A stretch of DNA of 64,000 nucleotides from Halomonas stenophila (GCF_014192275.1 NZ_JACHXR010000003.1:1-64000), one strand, 5' to 3'. Positions 18,371-28,888 are shown, numbered from the stretch's first letter. Notes: generated from the sequence alone by a model not told the origin. Made by a program: numbers and translations.

Positions 18371-18928
18371 ATGCCCCAATCCCACGAGCTTCCGAGCCTG
18401 ATCGACCGGCTCGACCGCCTCTCCGAGTGGCTCGGCCGGAGCCTCTCCTGGCTGGTCCTGCTGATGATGCTGATCGAGTTCCTGATCGTGGTGCTGCGCT
18501 ATGCCTTCAGTGTCAACAGCATCCCCATGCAGGAATCGGTGATGTACATGCACGCCACGGTCTTCATGCTGGCCGCGGCCTACACCCTGCGCCACGACGG
18601 GCACGTGCGGGTGGACATCTTCTATCGGGCCATGCCGGTGAAGCGCCAGGCGCTGGTCGACCTGCTCGGTCACCTCTTCCTGCTGATGCCGATGATGATC
18701 TTCGTGATCCTCGTCAGCCTCGGTTACGTCGGCAAGTCCTGGCGCATCCTCGAGGGCTCGCCGGACTCCGGCGGCATCCCCGGGGTCTTCCTGCTCAAGA
18801 CGCTGATTCCGCTGTTCGCCGGCCTGATGCTCCTGCAGGGCCTGGTCGAGGCCTGGCGCAACGTGCTGGTCATGACCGGGCGCATCGCCCCCAAGGAAGA
18901 AGAAGAACACCACGAGGAGCACCTGTGA
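18371..18928 (+). CDS. TRAP transporter small permease (DctQ family)
   Basis: A 185-residue inner-membrane protein with four predicted helices (about residues 25-45, 60-80, 100-125 and 145-165) and the DctQ pattern EFLIVVLRYAF followed by HVRVDIFYR. It pairs with the large permease to form the membrane part of a sodium-driven TRAP importer. The charged Glu/His-rich tail (EEEEHHEEH) is unremarkable. The stop overlaps the large permease start by one base, and the binding protein follows. Confidence 0.92.
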   Translation: MPQSHELPSLIDRLDRLSEWLGRSLSWLVLLMMLIEFLIVVLRYAFSVNSIPMQESVMYMHATVFMLAAAYTLRHDGHVRVDIFYRAMPVKRQALVDLLGHLFLLMPMMIFVILVSLGYVGKSWRILEGSPDSGGIPGVFLLKTLIPLFAGLMLLQGLVEAWRNVLVMTGRIAPKEEEEHHEEHL

Positions 18929-20331
18929 TGCTGGAGTTCATGCCACTGGTGCTGTTCGCCGTGATCTGCGCCGTCCTGATGGCCGGCTACCCCGTCGCGC
19001 TGTCCCTGGCCGGCACCGCCCTGGCCTTCTCCGGACTGGGCACAGGCCTGGAAGCCATGGGCATCGACGCCCACTTCGATGCCGGCTACCTGTCGGCCTT
19101 CCCCAACCGCCTCTACGGCATCATGACCAACCAGACGCTGCTGGCGGTGCCGCTCTTCGTGCTGATGGGCGTGCTGCTGGAGAAGTCGCGGGTGGCCGAG
19201 ACCCTGCTCGAGGCCATGGCCCTGCTGTTCGGCTCGCTGCGCGGGGGGCTGGGCATCTCGGTGACCCTGGTCGGCATGCTGCTGGCGGCCTCCACCGGCA
19301 TCGTCGGCGCCACCGTGGTGACCATGGGCCTGATGTCGCTGCCGACCATGCTCAAGCGGGGCTACAGCATGCCGCTGGCCACCGGCACCATCTGCGCCAC
19401 CGGCACCCTGGGCCAGATCATCCCGCCCTCCATCGCGCTGGTGCTGCTGGGGGACGTGCTCTCCTCGGCCTACCAGCAGGCCCAGCTGTCGATGGGCATC
19501 TTCAGCCCCAAGACGGTGTCGGTGGGCGACCTCTTCATGGGCGCCCTGGTACCCGGCCTGCTGCTGGTGGTGTTCTACATCGTCTATGTGTCGATTATCG
19601 CCTGGCTCAAGCCCGGCGCCGCGCCGGCCGTCGATCGCCGCGACCTGATGGAGGAGCTCGGCCACCACGGCGGCCTCGGCCTGCTGCTGCTCAAGGGGCT
19701 GGTCCCGCCCATCGTGCTGATCGTGGTGGTGCTGGGCTCGATCCTCGGCGGCTTCGCCACGCCCACCGAGGCCTCGGCCGTGGGGGCCTTCGGCGCCCTG
19801 ATGCTGGCCCTGGCCTATCGCCGCCTGGACGTCGCCACCCTCAAGGAAGCGCTGCGCTCCACCGTCAACGTCACCACCATGGTGTTCCTGATCCTGATCG
19901 GCGCCGCGCTGTTCTCGCTGGTGTTCCGCGCCTATGGCGGCGAGCACCTGGTGACCGAGGTCTTCGAGAGCATGCCCGGCGGGGTGATCGGCGCGACGCT
20001 GGTGGTGATGCTGGTGATCTTCCTGCTCGGCTTCATCCTCGACTTCATCGAGATCACCTTCGTGGTGGTGCCCATCGTCGGGCCGATCCTGCTGGCCATG
20101 GGCCTGGATCCGATCTGGCTGGGCATCATGATCGCCATCAACCTGCAGACCTCCTTCCTCACGCCGCCCTTCGGCTTCGCGCTCTTCTACCTGCGCGGCG
20201 TGGCGCCGGAGTCGGTGCCCACCTCGTCGATCTACCGCGGGGTCATCCCCTTCATCGTGCTGCAGCTCGGCATGCTGCTGGCGCTGTCCTGGTTCCCGGG
20301 GCTCGCCACCTGGCTGCCGGACCAGTTCTGA
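18928..20331 (+). CDS. TRAP transporter large permease (DctM family)
   Basis: A 467-residue inner-membrane permease with about a dozen hydrophobic segments, the transport channel of the TRAP system. Typical DctM segments are FVLMGVLLEKSRVAETL near residue 73, GIVGATVVTMGLMSLPTML near 126, the GFATPTEASAVGA loop near 274 and the QTSFLTPPFGFALFY repeat near 406. The ATG at 18928 shares a base with the stop of the small permease (TGATG), so the two are coupled. The substrate follows from the binding protein. Confidence 0.93.
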   Translation: MLEFMPLVLFAVICAVLMAGYPVALSLAGTALAFSGLGTGLEAMGIDAHFDAGYLSAFPNRLYGIMTNQTLLAVPLFVLMGVLLEKSRVAETLLEAMALLFGSLRGGLGISVTLVGMLLAASTGIVGATVVTMGLMSLPTMLKRGYSMPLATGTICATGTLGQIIPPSIALVLLGDVLSSAYQQAQLSMGIFSPKTVSVGDLFMGALVPGLLLVVFYIVYVSIIAWLKPGAAPAVDRRDLMEELGHHGGLGLLLLKGLVPPIVLIVVVLGSILGGFATPTEASAVGAFGALMLALAYRRLDVATLKEALRSTVNVTTMVFLILIGAALFSLVFRAYGGEHLVTEVFESMPGGVIGATLVVMLVIFLLGFILDFIEITFVVVPIVGPILLAMGLDPIWLGIMIAINLQTSFLTPPFGFALFYLRGVAPESVPTSSIYRGVIPFIVLQLGMLLALSWFPGLATWLPDQF

Positions 20332-20373
20332 CGGCACGTGGAATCAGCCGTCTATCGTGACTCGAGTTTCACC

Positions 20374-20393
20374 GGGAGGGCGGATGCCCTCCC
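20374..20393 (+). terminator. Hairpin between TRAP permease and binding-protein genes
   Basis: GGGAGGGC, the loop GGAT, then GCCCTCCC: a perfect 8-bp stem in the 121-bp gap before the binding-protein gene, without a T run. Such structures often protect or separate the more abundant binding-protein mRNA from the permease part (inference). Confidence 0.45.
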
Positions 20394-20452
20394 CTGCCGA
20401 CCGGCCCGACGCGGGCCACATCCCGACAAGGCACACAACGAGAGGGAATCGC

Positions 20453-21550
20453 ATGCATCCGAAAGCACTCGCCATGGCCATCGGCGGCGCCGCCGCCGGC
20501 CTGATGCTGGCCGCGGGCACCGCCCAGGCCCAGGACACCCACGAGTGGAAGATGGTGACCTCCTGGCCGAAGAACTTCCCCGGCGTGGGCCAGGGGCCCG
20601 AGCGGCTGGCCAAGCTGGTCGACGAGATGTCCGATGGCCGCCTGACCATCGAGGTATTCGGTGCCGGCCAGCTGGTGCCCGGCTTCGAGGTCTTCGACGC
20701 CGTCGCCGAGGGCACCGCCGAGATGGGCCACTCCGCGTCCTACTACTGGAAGGGCAAGGCACCGGCGGCGCAGTTCTTCGCCGCCGTGCCCTTCGGCATG
20801 AACGCCCAGGAGATGAACGCCTGGCTGCACTACGGCGGTGGCCTGGAGCTGTGGAACGAGCTGTACGACGATTTCGGCGTGGACGTCATGGCCGCCGGCG
20901 CCTCCGGCGTGCAGATGGGTGGCTGGTACAATCAGGAAATCGACTCCGTCGACGACCTCGAGGGCCTGAAGATGCGCATGCCGGGGCTCGGCGGCGAGGT
21001 CATGAGCCGCATGGGCGTGGCCATCGTCAACATGCCGGGCGGCGAGATCTTCACCTCCCTGCAGTCCGGCGCCATCGACGCCACCGAATGGATCGGCCCC
21101 TACAACGACCTGGCCTTCGGCCTGCACCAGGCGGCGGACTACTACTACTACCCCGGCTGGCACGAGCCGACGGTGATGTTCGAGGCCATCGTCAACGAGG
21201 AGGCCATGGCCTCGCTGCCGGCGGACCTGCAGGCGATCCTGCGCACCGCCGTGCGTGACGTGAACGCCGACGTGCTCGACGAGTACACCGCCCGCAACAA
21301 CGACGCCCTCGAGACGCTGATCAACGAGCACGACGTGGAACTGCGTCGCCTGCCGGACGATGTCCTGGCCCAGGCCAAGGAGCACTCCGCAGACGTGGTC
21401 GCCGAGCTCGCCGAGTCCAGCGAGATGGCCCGGAAGATCCACGACTCCTATCGCGCCTTCCAGGACAAGGTGGTGAACTACCACGCCATCTCCGAGCAGG
21501 CCTACTACAACGCCCGCAACCCCGAGGGCGCCCCCACCAGCGGCGAGTGA
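20453..21550 (+). CDS. TRAP transporter substrate-binding protein (DctP family, TakP-like)
   Basis: A 365-residue periplasmic binding protein with a signal peptide ending TAQAQ (about residue 24). DctP-family features are FGAGQLVPGFEVFDAV near 64, SASYYWKGK near 90 and GGWYNQEIDSVDDLEGLKMR near 157; the last contains the Arg that clamps a substrate carboxylate. Length and sequence resemble the TakP subfamily, which binds 2-oxo acids, so a carboxylate is likely but unproven. I chose the ATG at 20453 because GAGAGGGA precedes it and a signal peptide follows; the ATG at 20357 would place 32 non-signal residues ahead. Confidence 0.9.
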   Translation: MHPKALAMAIGGAAAGLMLAAGTAQAQDTHEWKMVTSWPKNFPGVGQGPERLAKLVDEMSDGRLTIEVFGAGQLVPGFEVFDAVAEGTAEMGHSASYYWKGKAPAAQFFAAVPFGMNAQEMNAWLHYGGGLELWNELYDDFGVDVMAAGASGVQMGGWYNQEIDSVDDLEGLKMRMPGLGGEVMSRMGVAIVNMPGGEIFTSLQSGAIDATEWIGPYNDLAFGLHQAADYYYYPGWHEPTVMFEAIVNEEAMASLPADLQAILRTAVRDVNADVLDEYTARNNDALETLINEHDVELRRLPDDVLAQAKEHSADVVAELAESSEMARKIHDSYRAFQDKVVNYHAISEQAYYNARNPEGAPTSGE

Positions 21551-21559
21551 TCGCCGAGC

Positions 21560-21594
21560 GCCCCCGCGGCCCCGCTCGACGGGCCCGCGGGGGC
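21560..21594. terminator. Bidirectional GC hairpin between TRAP operon and nuo operon
   Basis: GCCCCCGCGG pairs with CCGCGGGGGC across a short GC-rich middle, in the 53-bp gap between two converging operons. There is no T run, but position and stem strength favour a shared 3' end. Confidence 0.6.
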
Positions 21595-21603
21595 CCCCTC
21601 GCC

Positions 21604-23046
21604 TCAGCCGCCGGTCAGCATGCCGAGCCCCCGCACCCAGTCGATCATCGGCGCCGGATAGACGCCCAGCAGCAGGGTCACCAGGGCCAGCCCCGCCACC
21701 ACCAGGCCACCGGCCCGCACGCCCCAGTCTGCCGTGACATCGCGGCGACGCATGCCCGGCTCCACCAGGTAGAGGGTGACCATCACCCGCAGGTAGTAGT
21801 AGAGCCCGATGGCGCTGCCCAGCACGATGCCGGCCACCAGCCACCAGCGCTGGGCCTCGACGCCCAGGGCCAGCAGGTAGAACTTGCCGATGAAGCCGGC
21901 GGTGAAGGGGATGCCGGCCAGCGACAGCAGGCTCACGGTCAGCACCCCGGCCAGGTAGGGGTGGCGCCAGAACAGGCCACGGTAGTGGTGCAGCGCGGCG
22001 GCATCCTCGCCGCCGTGGGGACTCGACAGCAGGGTCACCACGCCGAAGGCGCTGAGCGTGGTCACCAGGTAGGTGACCAGGTAGACGCCGCCGCTCTCCA
22101 CGGCCAGGTCGCCGGCGACCACCAGCACCAGCATCAAGTAGCCGAAATGGGCGATCGAGGAGTAGCCCAGCAGGCGCTTGAGGTTGGCCTGGCGCAGCGC
22201 CAGCAGGTTGCCCACCAGCATGCTGGCCAGGGCCAGCCCCGCCAGGATGGCGCCCATGGCCTCGCTCCGGAAGACCGGGGCGGTCGTCACCAGGCGCAGG
22301 ATCACCACGAAGACCGCCACCTTGCTCGCCGTGGCCAGGAAGGTCGCGGCGGGGCCCGGCCCGCCCTCGTAGACGTCCGGCGTCCACAGGTGGAAGGGCA
22401 CCACCGACAGCTTGAAGCCCAGCCCCACCAGCATCAGGCCGGCCCCGGCCAGCCCCCAGGCCCCCGGGCGGTCGGCGAGGCCCGCCGTCAGGGCGGCCAG
22501 CTCCAGCTGCCCGGTCTGGGCATACAGCAGCGCCATGCCGAACAGCAGGAAGGCCGAGGCCGTCGCGGAGAGCAGCAGGTACTTGATCCCGGCCTCCAGC
22601 GAGCGGCGCTCGTGGTAGGCATAGGCCAGCATCCCGTAGAGCGGCATCGACAGCAGCTCGAGGCCCAGGAACAGCGATGCCAGGTGGCGGCTCATGGCGA
22701 GGACCATGGCCCCCGCGGCGGCGCTCAGCAGCAGCAGGTAGAATTCCTCGCGGGCGCCGCGATAGTGGTCCAGGTAGGCATGCCCCAGGGTGGCGCAGGC
22801 CAGCGCCGCGACCAGGATCAGGGCCGCCGCGAACAGCGCCAGGCCGTCGACCACCAGCAGCGGGGTGGCCAGCGGCGCGACCCGCCAGGCCAGCGGCAGC
22901 ACCGCCAGCGCCAGGCCGAGGCCGATCACGGTGGCCACCGCCGTCGCGGCATGCCGGCGCCGCCAGGCGATCCCCAGCAGCACCCCCAGCAGGGTCGCGG
23001 CGACGATGGCCAGGGGCGACAGGGCCAGCAGCGCGGGCGGGCTCAT
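21604..23046 (-). CDS. nuoN: NADH-quinone oxidoreductase subunit N
   Basis: A 480-residue, about 14-helix antiporter-like subunit of the complex I membrane arm. The proton-channel family core is visible in LLGLELLSMPLYGMLAY near residue 125, with its conserved Glu, and in LKRLLGYSSIAHFGYLMLV near 279 with its Lys. The start at 23046 overlaps the nuoM stop as ATGA. Last gene of the nuo operon, ending just before the shared hairpin. Confidence 0.96.
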   Translation of the reverse strand: MSPPALLALSPLAIVAATLLGVLLGIAWRRRHAATAVATVIGLGLALAVLPLAWRVAPLATPLLVVDGLALFAAALILVAALACATLGHAYLDHYRGAREEFYLLLLSAAAGAMVLAMSRHLASLFLGLELLSMPLYGMLAYAYHERRSLEAGIKYLLLSATASAFLLFGMALLYAQTGQLELAALTAGLADRPGAWGLAGAGLMLVGLGFKLSVVPFHLWTPDVYEGGPGPAATFLATASKVAVFVVILRLVTTAPVFRSEAMGAILAGLALASMLVGNLLALRQANLKRLLGYSSIAHFGYLMLVLVVAGDLAVESGGVYLVTYLVTTLSAFGVVTLLSSPHGGEDAAALHHYRGLFWRHPYLAGVLTVSLLSLAGIPFTAGFIGKFYLLALGVEAQRWWLVAGIVLGSAIGLYYYLRVMVTLYLVEPGMRRRDVTADWGVRAGGLVVAGLALVTLLLGVYPAPMIDWVRGLGMLTGG

Positions 23047-24581
23047 GGGCCCACCTCCCCGGCCAGGGCCGGCCACGTCGCGCCGGCCTCGAACAGCCGC
23101 TCGACCGCGCCCATGGCGTCCCCGGTGGTATCCAGCAACGGCTGGGGGTAGAGGCCGAACAGCAGGACCAGGGCCACCAGGCCGAGCATCATGGCATACT
23201 CGCGGCGGTCGAGGTCGGCCCAGTTGCCCTCGCCCCGGGGAGCGCCGAAGTGCACCCGCTGCATCAGCAGCAGGGAATAGATGGCGGCCAGCACCAGGCC
23301 CGCGCTGGCGACCACCACCACGCCGGGCGCCACCGGGAAGCTGCCGAACAGGATCATGAACTCGCCCACGAAGTTGGCCGTGCCCGGCATGCCCAGCGAG
23401 GCCACGGCGAAGCACAGGGTGAAGGCCGGCAGGCTGCCCAGGCGCCCCCAGAGGCCGCCCATCTCGCGCATGTCCCGGGTATGCAGCCGCTCGTAGAGCT
23501 GGCCGCTGAGGATGAACAGCCCGGCCGCCGAGAAGGCATGGGCCACCATCATCACCACCACGCCCTGCAGGGCCAGCTGGGTGCCGGCATAGATGCCGAT
23601 CAGCACGAAGCCCATGTGGGCGATGCTGGTATAGGCGATCAGCCGCTTGATGTCCTGCTGGCCACAGGCCAGCAGCGCGCCGTAGACCACCCCGACCAGG
23701 CCCAGCCCCATGGCCACCGGGGCGAAGGCCTGGGAGGCCTCGGGGAACAGCGGCAGGGCGAAGCGCAGCATGCCGTAGGCCGCGGTCTTGAGCAGGATCC
23801 CCGCCAGGTCGACGCTGCCGGCGGTGGGGGCCTGGGCGTGGGCATCGGGCAGCCAGCCGTGCAGCGGCACCACCGGCAGCTTGACCGCGAAGGCGACGAA
23901 GAAGCCCAGCATCAGCCACATCGCCAGGCCATCGGAGAGCGGCGTCTCGCGCAGCACCGCATAGCTGAAGGAATACTCGCCGCTGTGGGCATGCTCGGCG
24001 AAGACCAGCCCGAGGATGGCCACCAGCATCAACAGGCCGCTGGCCTGGGTGTAGATGAAGAACTTGACCGCCGCCCGGATGCGGGTCCTGCCCGGCGCGC
24101 CGCTGTGTCCCCACAGGGCGATCAGGAAGTACATCGGCACCAGCATCATTTCCCAGAAGAAGAAGAACAGGAAGAGGTCGATGGCCAGGAAGACGCCGAC
24201 CACCCCGCCGAGGATCCACAGCAGATTGAGGTGGAAGAAGCCCACCCGACCGACGATCTCCCGCCAGGAGCACAGCACCGCCAGCAGCCCGAGCAGGCTG
24301 GTCAGGGCGATCAGCACCAGCGACAGGCCGTCCAGCGCCAGGTGCACCTCGATGCCGAAGCGCGGGATCCAGGGGGCCCGCCACTCCAGCCCCCAGGCCG
24401 GGCCGGCCTCCACCTGCGGCAGGCGGTAGTCGCCGCCCCACCACAGCGCCAGGGTGATCGCCAGCTCGAGCGCCATGGCCGCCAGCGCCAGCCAGCGGGG
24501 CGCCATCTCGCCGACGCGCTCGGCCTGCCAGCACAGCAGGCCGCCGATGAAGGGGATCAGGATCAGCCAGACCAGGGTCAT
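23043..24581 (-). CDS. nuoM: NADH-quinone oxidoreductase subunit M
   Basis: A 512-residue antiporter-like subunit of the membrane arm, a proton-pumping channel. FFFWEMMLVPMYFLIALWG near residue 140 carries the conserved Glu; LPDAHAQAPTAGSVDLAG near 230 and IKRLIAYTSIAHMGFVLIG near 310 carry the conserved His and Lys. It begins 42 bp after nuoL and overlaps nuoN by 4 bp. Confidence 0.97.
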   Translation of the reverse strand: MTLVWLILIPFIGGLLCWQAERVGEMAPRWLALAAMALELAITLALWWGGDYRLPQVEAGPAWGLEWRAPWIPRFGIEVHLALDGLSLVLIALTSLLGLLAVLCSWREIVGRVGFFHLNLLWILGGVVGVFLAIDLFLFFFFWEMMLVPMYFLIALWGHSGAPGRTRIRAAVKFFIYTQASGLLMLVAILGLVFAEHAHSGEYSFSYAVLRETPLSDGLAMWLMLGFFVAFAVKLPVVPLHGWLPDAHAQAPTAGSVDLAGILLKTAAYGMLRFALPLFPEASQAFAPVAMGLGLVGVVYGALLACGQQDIKRLIAYTSIAHMGFVLIGIYAGTQLALQGVVVMMVAHAFSAAGLFILSGQLYERLHTRDMREMGGLWGRLGSLPAFTLCFAVASLGMPGTANFVGEFMILFGSFPVAPGVVVVASAGLVLAAIYSLLLMQRVHFGAPRGEGNWADLDRREYAMMLGLVALVLLFGLYPQPLLDTTGDAMGAVERLFEAGATWPALAGEVGP

Positions 24582-24623
24582 GGGCGTGCTCGTTCCTTGC
24601 GTGAATGCCTCAAGTCGCGCTCC

Positions 24624-26474
24624 TCAGTGGCCGACGGTCAGTCCCAGCAGGACCAGGGTCGCGCCGACCACCATGACGGTGGCATAGCGGCGCAACCGGC
24701 CACTCTGGGTCCGTGACAGGCCGCGGTGCATCCACCAGGCCTGGGCGGCGAGGCGCTGCCAGCCGGCGTCGATGACATCGCCGTGCAGTCGGCGCACCAG
24801 TCCGCGGTAGGGCCGTGCCAGCAGCGCCTCGAAGAGCGCATCGAAGCCCCAGGCCTGGTGCCACCAGTGCCACAGCCGGGCGCCCCAGCCCCGGGCGACG
24901 ATGCGCCCGAGCCAGTCCCGGCGCCAGCCCCACAGCCAGGCCCCCAGGGCGAGGCCCGCCAGCGCCGTCGCCGAGGCGGCCGCCTCCAGCAGGCCGTGGC
25001 CGCCATGGGCGTCCACCCCGGGGCTCGCCGGGAACAGGCCCGCCAGGGGCGGGGCGATCCCGGCGCCGACGGCGGTCGAGAGCACCGCCAGCACCACCAG
25101 GGGCAGGCCATGGACGAGGCCCCGCCCCGGCCGGGCCTGGCGCGCGGCATCGCTTCTCGCCTCGCCGTGGAAGGTGAGCACGATCAGCCGCAGGGTATAC
25201 AGGGAGGTCAGCAGGGCCCCCAGCAGGCCGGCCAGCAGCAGCCCGCCCCGTCCCGCGGCCAGGGCCTGCCAGAGGATCTCGTCCTTGCTGTAGAAGCCGG
25301 CGCTGACCAGCGGCAGCGCGGCCAGGGCCGCCCCGCCGACCAGGAAGCCGGCGTAGGCCAGCGGCAGGCGCCGCCACAGCCCGCCGAGCCGGCGCATGTC
25401 CTGCTCGTGGTGGCAGTTGACGATGACCGCCCCGGCGGAGAGGAACAGCAGCGCCTTGAAGAAGGCGTGGGTCATCAGGTGGAAGATTGCCGCCTCGAAG
25501 GCGCCCACGCCGAGGGCCAGGAACATGTAGCCGATCTGGCTCATGGTCGAGTAGGCCAGCACCCGCTTGATGTCGGTCTGCGCCAGGGCGGCGACGCCCG
25601 CCATCAGCAGCGTCAGGCCGCCGATCACGCCGACCAGCAGGAGCACCGCCGGGGCCAGCACGAAGAGGCCATGCAGGCGCGCGATCAGGTAGACGCCGGC
25701 GGTGACCATGGTCGCCGCATGGATCAGTGCCGACACCGGGGTGGGGCCGGCCATGGCGTCGGCCAGCCAGGTATGCAGCGGCAGTTGGGCCGACTTGCCG
25801 AGCGCCCCGCCCAGCACCAGCAGCGCCGCCAGCGAGGCCACGGGATCCCCCCGCGTCCAGGCCTCGGGGGCCCGGCGGAGGAGCTCGGCGATGTCCAGGG
25901 TGCCCAGCTCGTGGAACAGCAGGAACAGGCCGAGGGCCAGGAAAACGTCGCCGATGCGGGTGACGATGAAGGCCTTGAAGGCCGCCCAGCCGTTGGCGGC
26001 GGTCCGGTAGTAGTGGCCGATCAGCAGGTAGCTGCACAGCCCCACGCCTTCCCAGCCGAGGAACAGCAGCAGCAGGTTGTCGCCCAGCACCAGCAGCACC
26101 ATGCTGGCCACGAACAGGTTCATGTAGGCATAGAAGCGCCGGCTGCCGCCCTCGCCGCTCAGGTACCAGGCGGCGAACAGGTGGATCAGAAAGCCCACGC
26201 CGGTGATGACGCCGAGCAGGGTCAGCGACAGGCCGTCCAGCCACAGGCCGATGGTCGGACGGAAGTCGCCGACGGCGATCCAGGTCCACAGGGTCAGGCC
26301 GGCGGCTCCGTCCTCGAGGAAGCGCGCGGCCAGCCCGGCGGTGACCAGGGCCGCCAATCCCACGCTGGTCACCCCGACCCAGGCGCAGGCCCGCTCGCCG
26401 GGGCCGCGACGCCACAGCGCCAGCACCAGGGTGCCGGCCAGGGGCAGCAGGAAGGTCAGGGGCAGCAGCGCCAT
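24624..26474 (-). CDS. nuoL: NADH-quinone oxidoreductase subunit L
   Basis: A 616-residue subunit with an antiporter core and a long lateral C-terminal helix running along the membrane arm. Core segments include [20 protein letters not shown] near residue 133, [21 protein letters not shown] near 234 and [19 protein letters not shown] near 309. I chose the ATG at 26474 because GGAGG lies 5 nt upstream and the length fits E. coli NuoL (613). An ATG at 26489 overlapping the nuoK stop is an alternative that adds five residues. Confidence 0.95.
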   Translation of the reverse strand: MALLPLTFLLPLAGTLVLALWRRGPGERACAWVGVTSVGLAALVTAGLAARFLEDGAAGLTLWTWIAVGDFRPTIGLWLDGLSLTLLGVITGVGFLIHLFAAWYLSGEGGSRRFYAYMNLFVASMVLLVLGDNLLLLFLGWEGVGLCSYLLIGHYYRTAANGWAAFKAFIVTRIGDVFLALGLFLLFHELGTLDIAELLRRAPEAWTRGDPVASLAALLVLGGALGKSAQLPLHTWLADAMAGPTPVSALIHAATMVTAGVYLIARLHGLFVLAPAVLLLVGVIGGLTLLMAGVAALAQTDIKRVLAYSTMSQIGYMFLALGVGAFEAAIFHLMTHAFFKALLFLSAGAVIVNCHHEQDMRRLGGLWRRLPLAYAGFLVGGAALAALPLVSAGFYSKDEILWQALAAGRGGLLLAGLLGALLTSLYTLRLIVLTFHGEARSDAARQARPGRGLVHGLPLVVLAVLSTAVGAGIAPPLAGLFPASPGVDAHGGHGLLEAAASATALAGLALGAWLWGWRRDWLGRIVARGWGARLWHWWHQAWGFDALFEALLARPYRGLVRRLHGDVIDAGWQRLAAQAWWMHRGLSRTQSGRLRRYATVMVVGATLVLLGLTVGH

Positions 26475-26485
26475 CGGGGCCTCCA

Positions 26486-26794
26486 TCATCCGCGCATCCG
26501 ATTGGCCGCATCGACATCCAGCGTCCGGAAGCGGTGCTGGAGCTGGATCAGCAAGGCCAGGCCCACGCTGGCCTCGGCCGCCGCCAGGGTGATCACCAGC
26601 AGGAACATGGCCTGACCCTCGGGCTGTCCCCAGGCGGTCCCGGCGACGATGAACGCCAGCCCGGCGGCATTCAGCATGATCTCCAGGCTCATCAGCACGA
26701 ACAGCATATTGCGCCGCATCATCAGTCCCGCCAGACCCAGGGCGAACAGCGTCGCCGCCAGCGCCAGGCCATGCGCCATGGGGACGCCGCTCAT
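26486..26794 (-). CDS. nuoK: NADH-quinone oxidoreductase subunit K
   Basis: A 102-residue, three-helix subunit of the proton-translocating membrane arm, standard size. The conserved membrane glutamates are in [17 protein letters not shown] near residue 36 and [15 protein letters not shown] near 71. The start overlaps the nuoJ stop by 4 bp. Confidence 0.96.
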   Translation of the reverse strand: MSGVPMAHGLALAATLFALGLAGLMMRRNMLFVLMSLEIMLNAAGLAFIVAGTAWGQPEGQAMFLLVITLAAAEASVGLALLIQLQHRFRTLDVDAANRMRG

Positions 26795-27324
26795 GAGCGG
26801 TCCTCCCCCGGCGGCGAGCCGGCGCCGTCCCGGCTCGCCAGGCGGCCCACATGGGAGGCGGTGACCAGGGCCGCCAGCAGCAGCAGCGCGGCCAGTTCCA
26901 CGGCGATCAGCCAGGGGCCGAACAGCGTCATGCCCACCGCCTTGGCGGTCAGCAGCTCGCCCGCGATGGTCCGGCCGCCATCGCCTCGCCAGAGCTCGAA
27001 AGCGAGCACGCCCAGCAGCAGCCCGGCCAGCAGCGCCGGCCCCAGCCAGGTCGACGGCCGCAGCCAGGCGCGCTCCTGGGCGACGGCGGCACCGCCGAGG
27101 TTGAGCATCATCACCACGAAGACGAACAGCACCATGATCGCGCCGGCATAGACGATGATCTCCAGGGCCCCGGCGAAGGGCGCGCCGAGGGCGAAGAACA
27201 CCATCGCCACGGCGATCAGCGAGACGATCAGGTAGAGCAGGGCGTGCACCGGATGGGTGTGGGTGATGACGCGAAGCGTCGCCAGGATGGCGACCAGACC
27301 ACTCAGGTAGAAGGCGATTTCCAT
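26791..27324 (-). CDS. nuoJ: NADH-quinone oxidoreductase subunit J
   Basis: A 177-residue membrane-arm subunit with five helices. [21 protein letters not shown] near residue 53 is the NuoJ signature, containing the tyrosine and the pi-bulge helix of TM3. I chose the ATG at 27324, which gives the usual length; it lies 29 bp after the nuoI stop, with AGGGAGATA upstream. It overlaps nuoK by 4 bp. Confidence 0.95.
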   Translation of the reverse strand: MEIAFYLSGLVAILATLRVITHTHPVHALLYLIVSLIAVAMVFFALGAPFAGALEIIVYAGAIMVLFVFVVMMLNLGGAAVAQERAWLRPSTWLGPALLAGLLLGVLAFELWRGDGGRTIAGELLTAKAVGMTLFGPWLIAVELAALLLLAALVTASHVGRLASRDGAGSPPGEDRS

Positions 27325-27353
27325 GGCTATCTCCCGTGGCGGATGGCGGTGGC

Positions 27354-27893
27354 TCAGGGCAGCAGGGTCCTGACGTCCACCGGGTCCCTCTCGTCGCTGG
27401 CCTGGCCCTTGCCCTTCCCGGCGATCGCCAGGCCCGCCACCTTGTAGAAATGGTAGTCGTGATCCTTGCCGGGACCGTCGATCAGCAGGTCGGCCTTCTC
27501 GTAGACCAGCTCCTGTCTTCGGTACTCGCTCATCTCGAAGTCCGGCGTCAGCTGGATGGCCGAGGTGGGGCAGGCCTCCTCGCACATCCCGCAGTAGATG
27601 CAGCGCGAGAAGTTGATGCGGAAGGTTTCGGGGTACCAGCGCCCGTCGTCCTTCTCGCCCTTCTGCAGGGCGATGCAGTCCACCGGGCAGGCCACCGCGC
27701 AGAGGTTGCAGGCCACGCAGCGCTCCTCGCCGTCCGGGTCCCGGGTCAGCACGATGCGCCCCCGGTAGCGGGGCGGCAGGTAGACCGCCTCCTCGGGATA
27801 CTGGACCGTCTCGCGCCGGCGGAAGCCGTGCAGGAAGATCATGTACAGCGTCCTGAGCTGCGATACGGTGCCCTTGATCAGCCACATCAGCAT
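27354..27893 (-). CDS. nuoI: NADH-quinone oxidoreductase subunit I
   Basis: A 179-residue ferredoxin-like subunit that carries clusters N6a and N6b between NuoG and NuoB. Both CxxCxxCxxxCP motifs are intact: [12 protein letters not shown] near residue 60 and [12 protein letters not shown] near 99. The ATG at 27893 has a strong AGGAGG site. It follows nuoH by 14 bp. Confidence 0.96.
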   Translation of the reverse strand: MLMWLIKGTVSQLRTLYMIFLHGFRRRETVQYPEEAVYLPPRYRGRIVLTRDPDGEERCVACNLCAVACPVDCIALQKGEKDDGRWYPETFRINFSRCIYCGMCEEACPTSAIQLTPDFEMSEYRRQELVYEKADLLIDGPGKDHDYHFYKVAGLAIAGKGKGQASDERDPVDVRTLLP

Positions 27894-27907
27894 CGTCTTT
27901 CCTCCTC

Positions 27908-28888
27908 TCAGCTCGGCGCGACGAGCAGGATCACCGCCCCGGTCACCAGCAGGTTGATCAGGGTCAGCGGCAGGCAGACCTTCCAGCCGAACCGCATCAC
28001 GCCGTCGTAGCGCGGCCGCGGCAGGGCCGCGCGCAACAGGATGAACAGCGTCACCAGGACCAGCGTCTTGATCGCGAACCACAGCCAGGGCGGCAGCCAG
28101 GGGCCCAGCCAGCCGCCCAGGAAGAGCGTCACGATCAGCGCCGAGACCAGCACGATGCCGATGTACTCGCCGATGAAGAACATCCCGAACTTCATGCTGG
28201 CGTACTCGATGTGGTAGCCGTCGGCCAGCTCCTGCTCGGCCTCGGGCTGGTCGAAGGGATGGCGGTGGGTCACCGCGATGCCGGCGATCAGGAAGGTCGC
28301 GAAGCCGAGGAACTGCGGCAGGATGAACCACAGCCCCTGCTGGGCCGCGACGATCTCGCGCAGGTTGAAGGACCCGGCCATGGCCACCACGCCCATCAGC
28401 GCCAGGCCCATGAACACCTCGTAGGAGAGTGTCTGCGCCGAGGCCCGCATGGCGCCGATCAGCGCATACTTGTTGCCGCTCGACCAGCCGCCGAGCAGCA
28501 CCGCATAGACGTTGATGCCGGCCATGGCGAGGAAGAACAGCAGGCCGATATGCCAGTCCGCCACCCCCCAGTCCGGGGTGAAGGGGATGATCATGAACGA
28601 CAGCAGCAGCGAGGCCATGGCGATGGCCGGGGCCATCACGAAGAGGCCACGGTCGGCGAAGGGCGGGATCCAGTCCTCCTTGAAGAAGATCTTGATCATG
28701 TCGGCGACCAGCTGCAGCGAACCGCCCGGCCCCACCCGGTTGGGCCCGTAGCGGTCCTGCCAGAGCCCCAGCAGGCGCCGCTCGACCACCGTGAGCACCG
28801 CCCCCAGCAGCACCGCCCCGAGCAGGATGACCAGGGCCTGGAGCATGGCGACGAGCACCGCGACGACCTCGGGGGTGAGCAGGGTCAT
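27908..28888 (-). CDS. nuoH: NADH-quinone oxidoreductase subunit H
   Basis: A 326-residue, eight-helix subunit that forms much of the quinone chamber and links the peripheral and membrane arms. Family marks are [19 protein letters not shown] near residue 36, the quinone-site loop [20 protein letters not shown] near 208 and the acidic positions around it. The start overlaps the nuoG stop by 4 bp. Confidence 0.96.
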   Translation of the reverse strand: MTLLTPEVVAVLVAMLQALVILLGAVLLGAVLTVVERRLLGLWQDRYGPNRVGPGGSLQLVADMIKIFFKEDWIPPFADRGLFVMAPAIAMASLLLSFMIIPFTPDWGVADWHIGLLFFLAMAGINVYAVLLGGWSSGNKYALIGAMRASAQTLSYEVFMGLALMGVVAMAGSFNLREIVAAQQGLWFILPQFLGFATFLIAGIAVTHRHPFDQPEAEQELADGYHIEYASMKFGMFFIGEYIGIVLVSALIVTLFLGGWLGPWLPPWLWFAIKTLVLVTLFILLRAALPRPRYDGVMRFGWKVCLPLTLINLLVTGAVILLVAPS

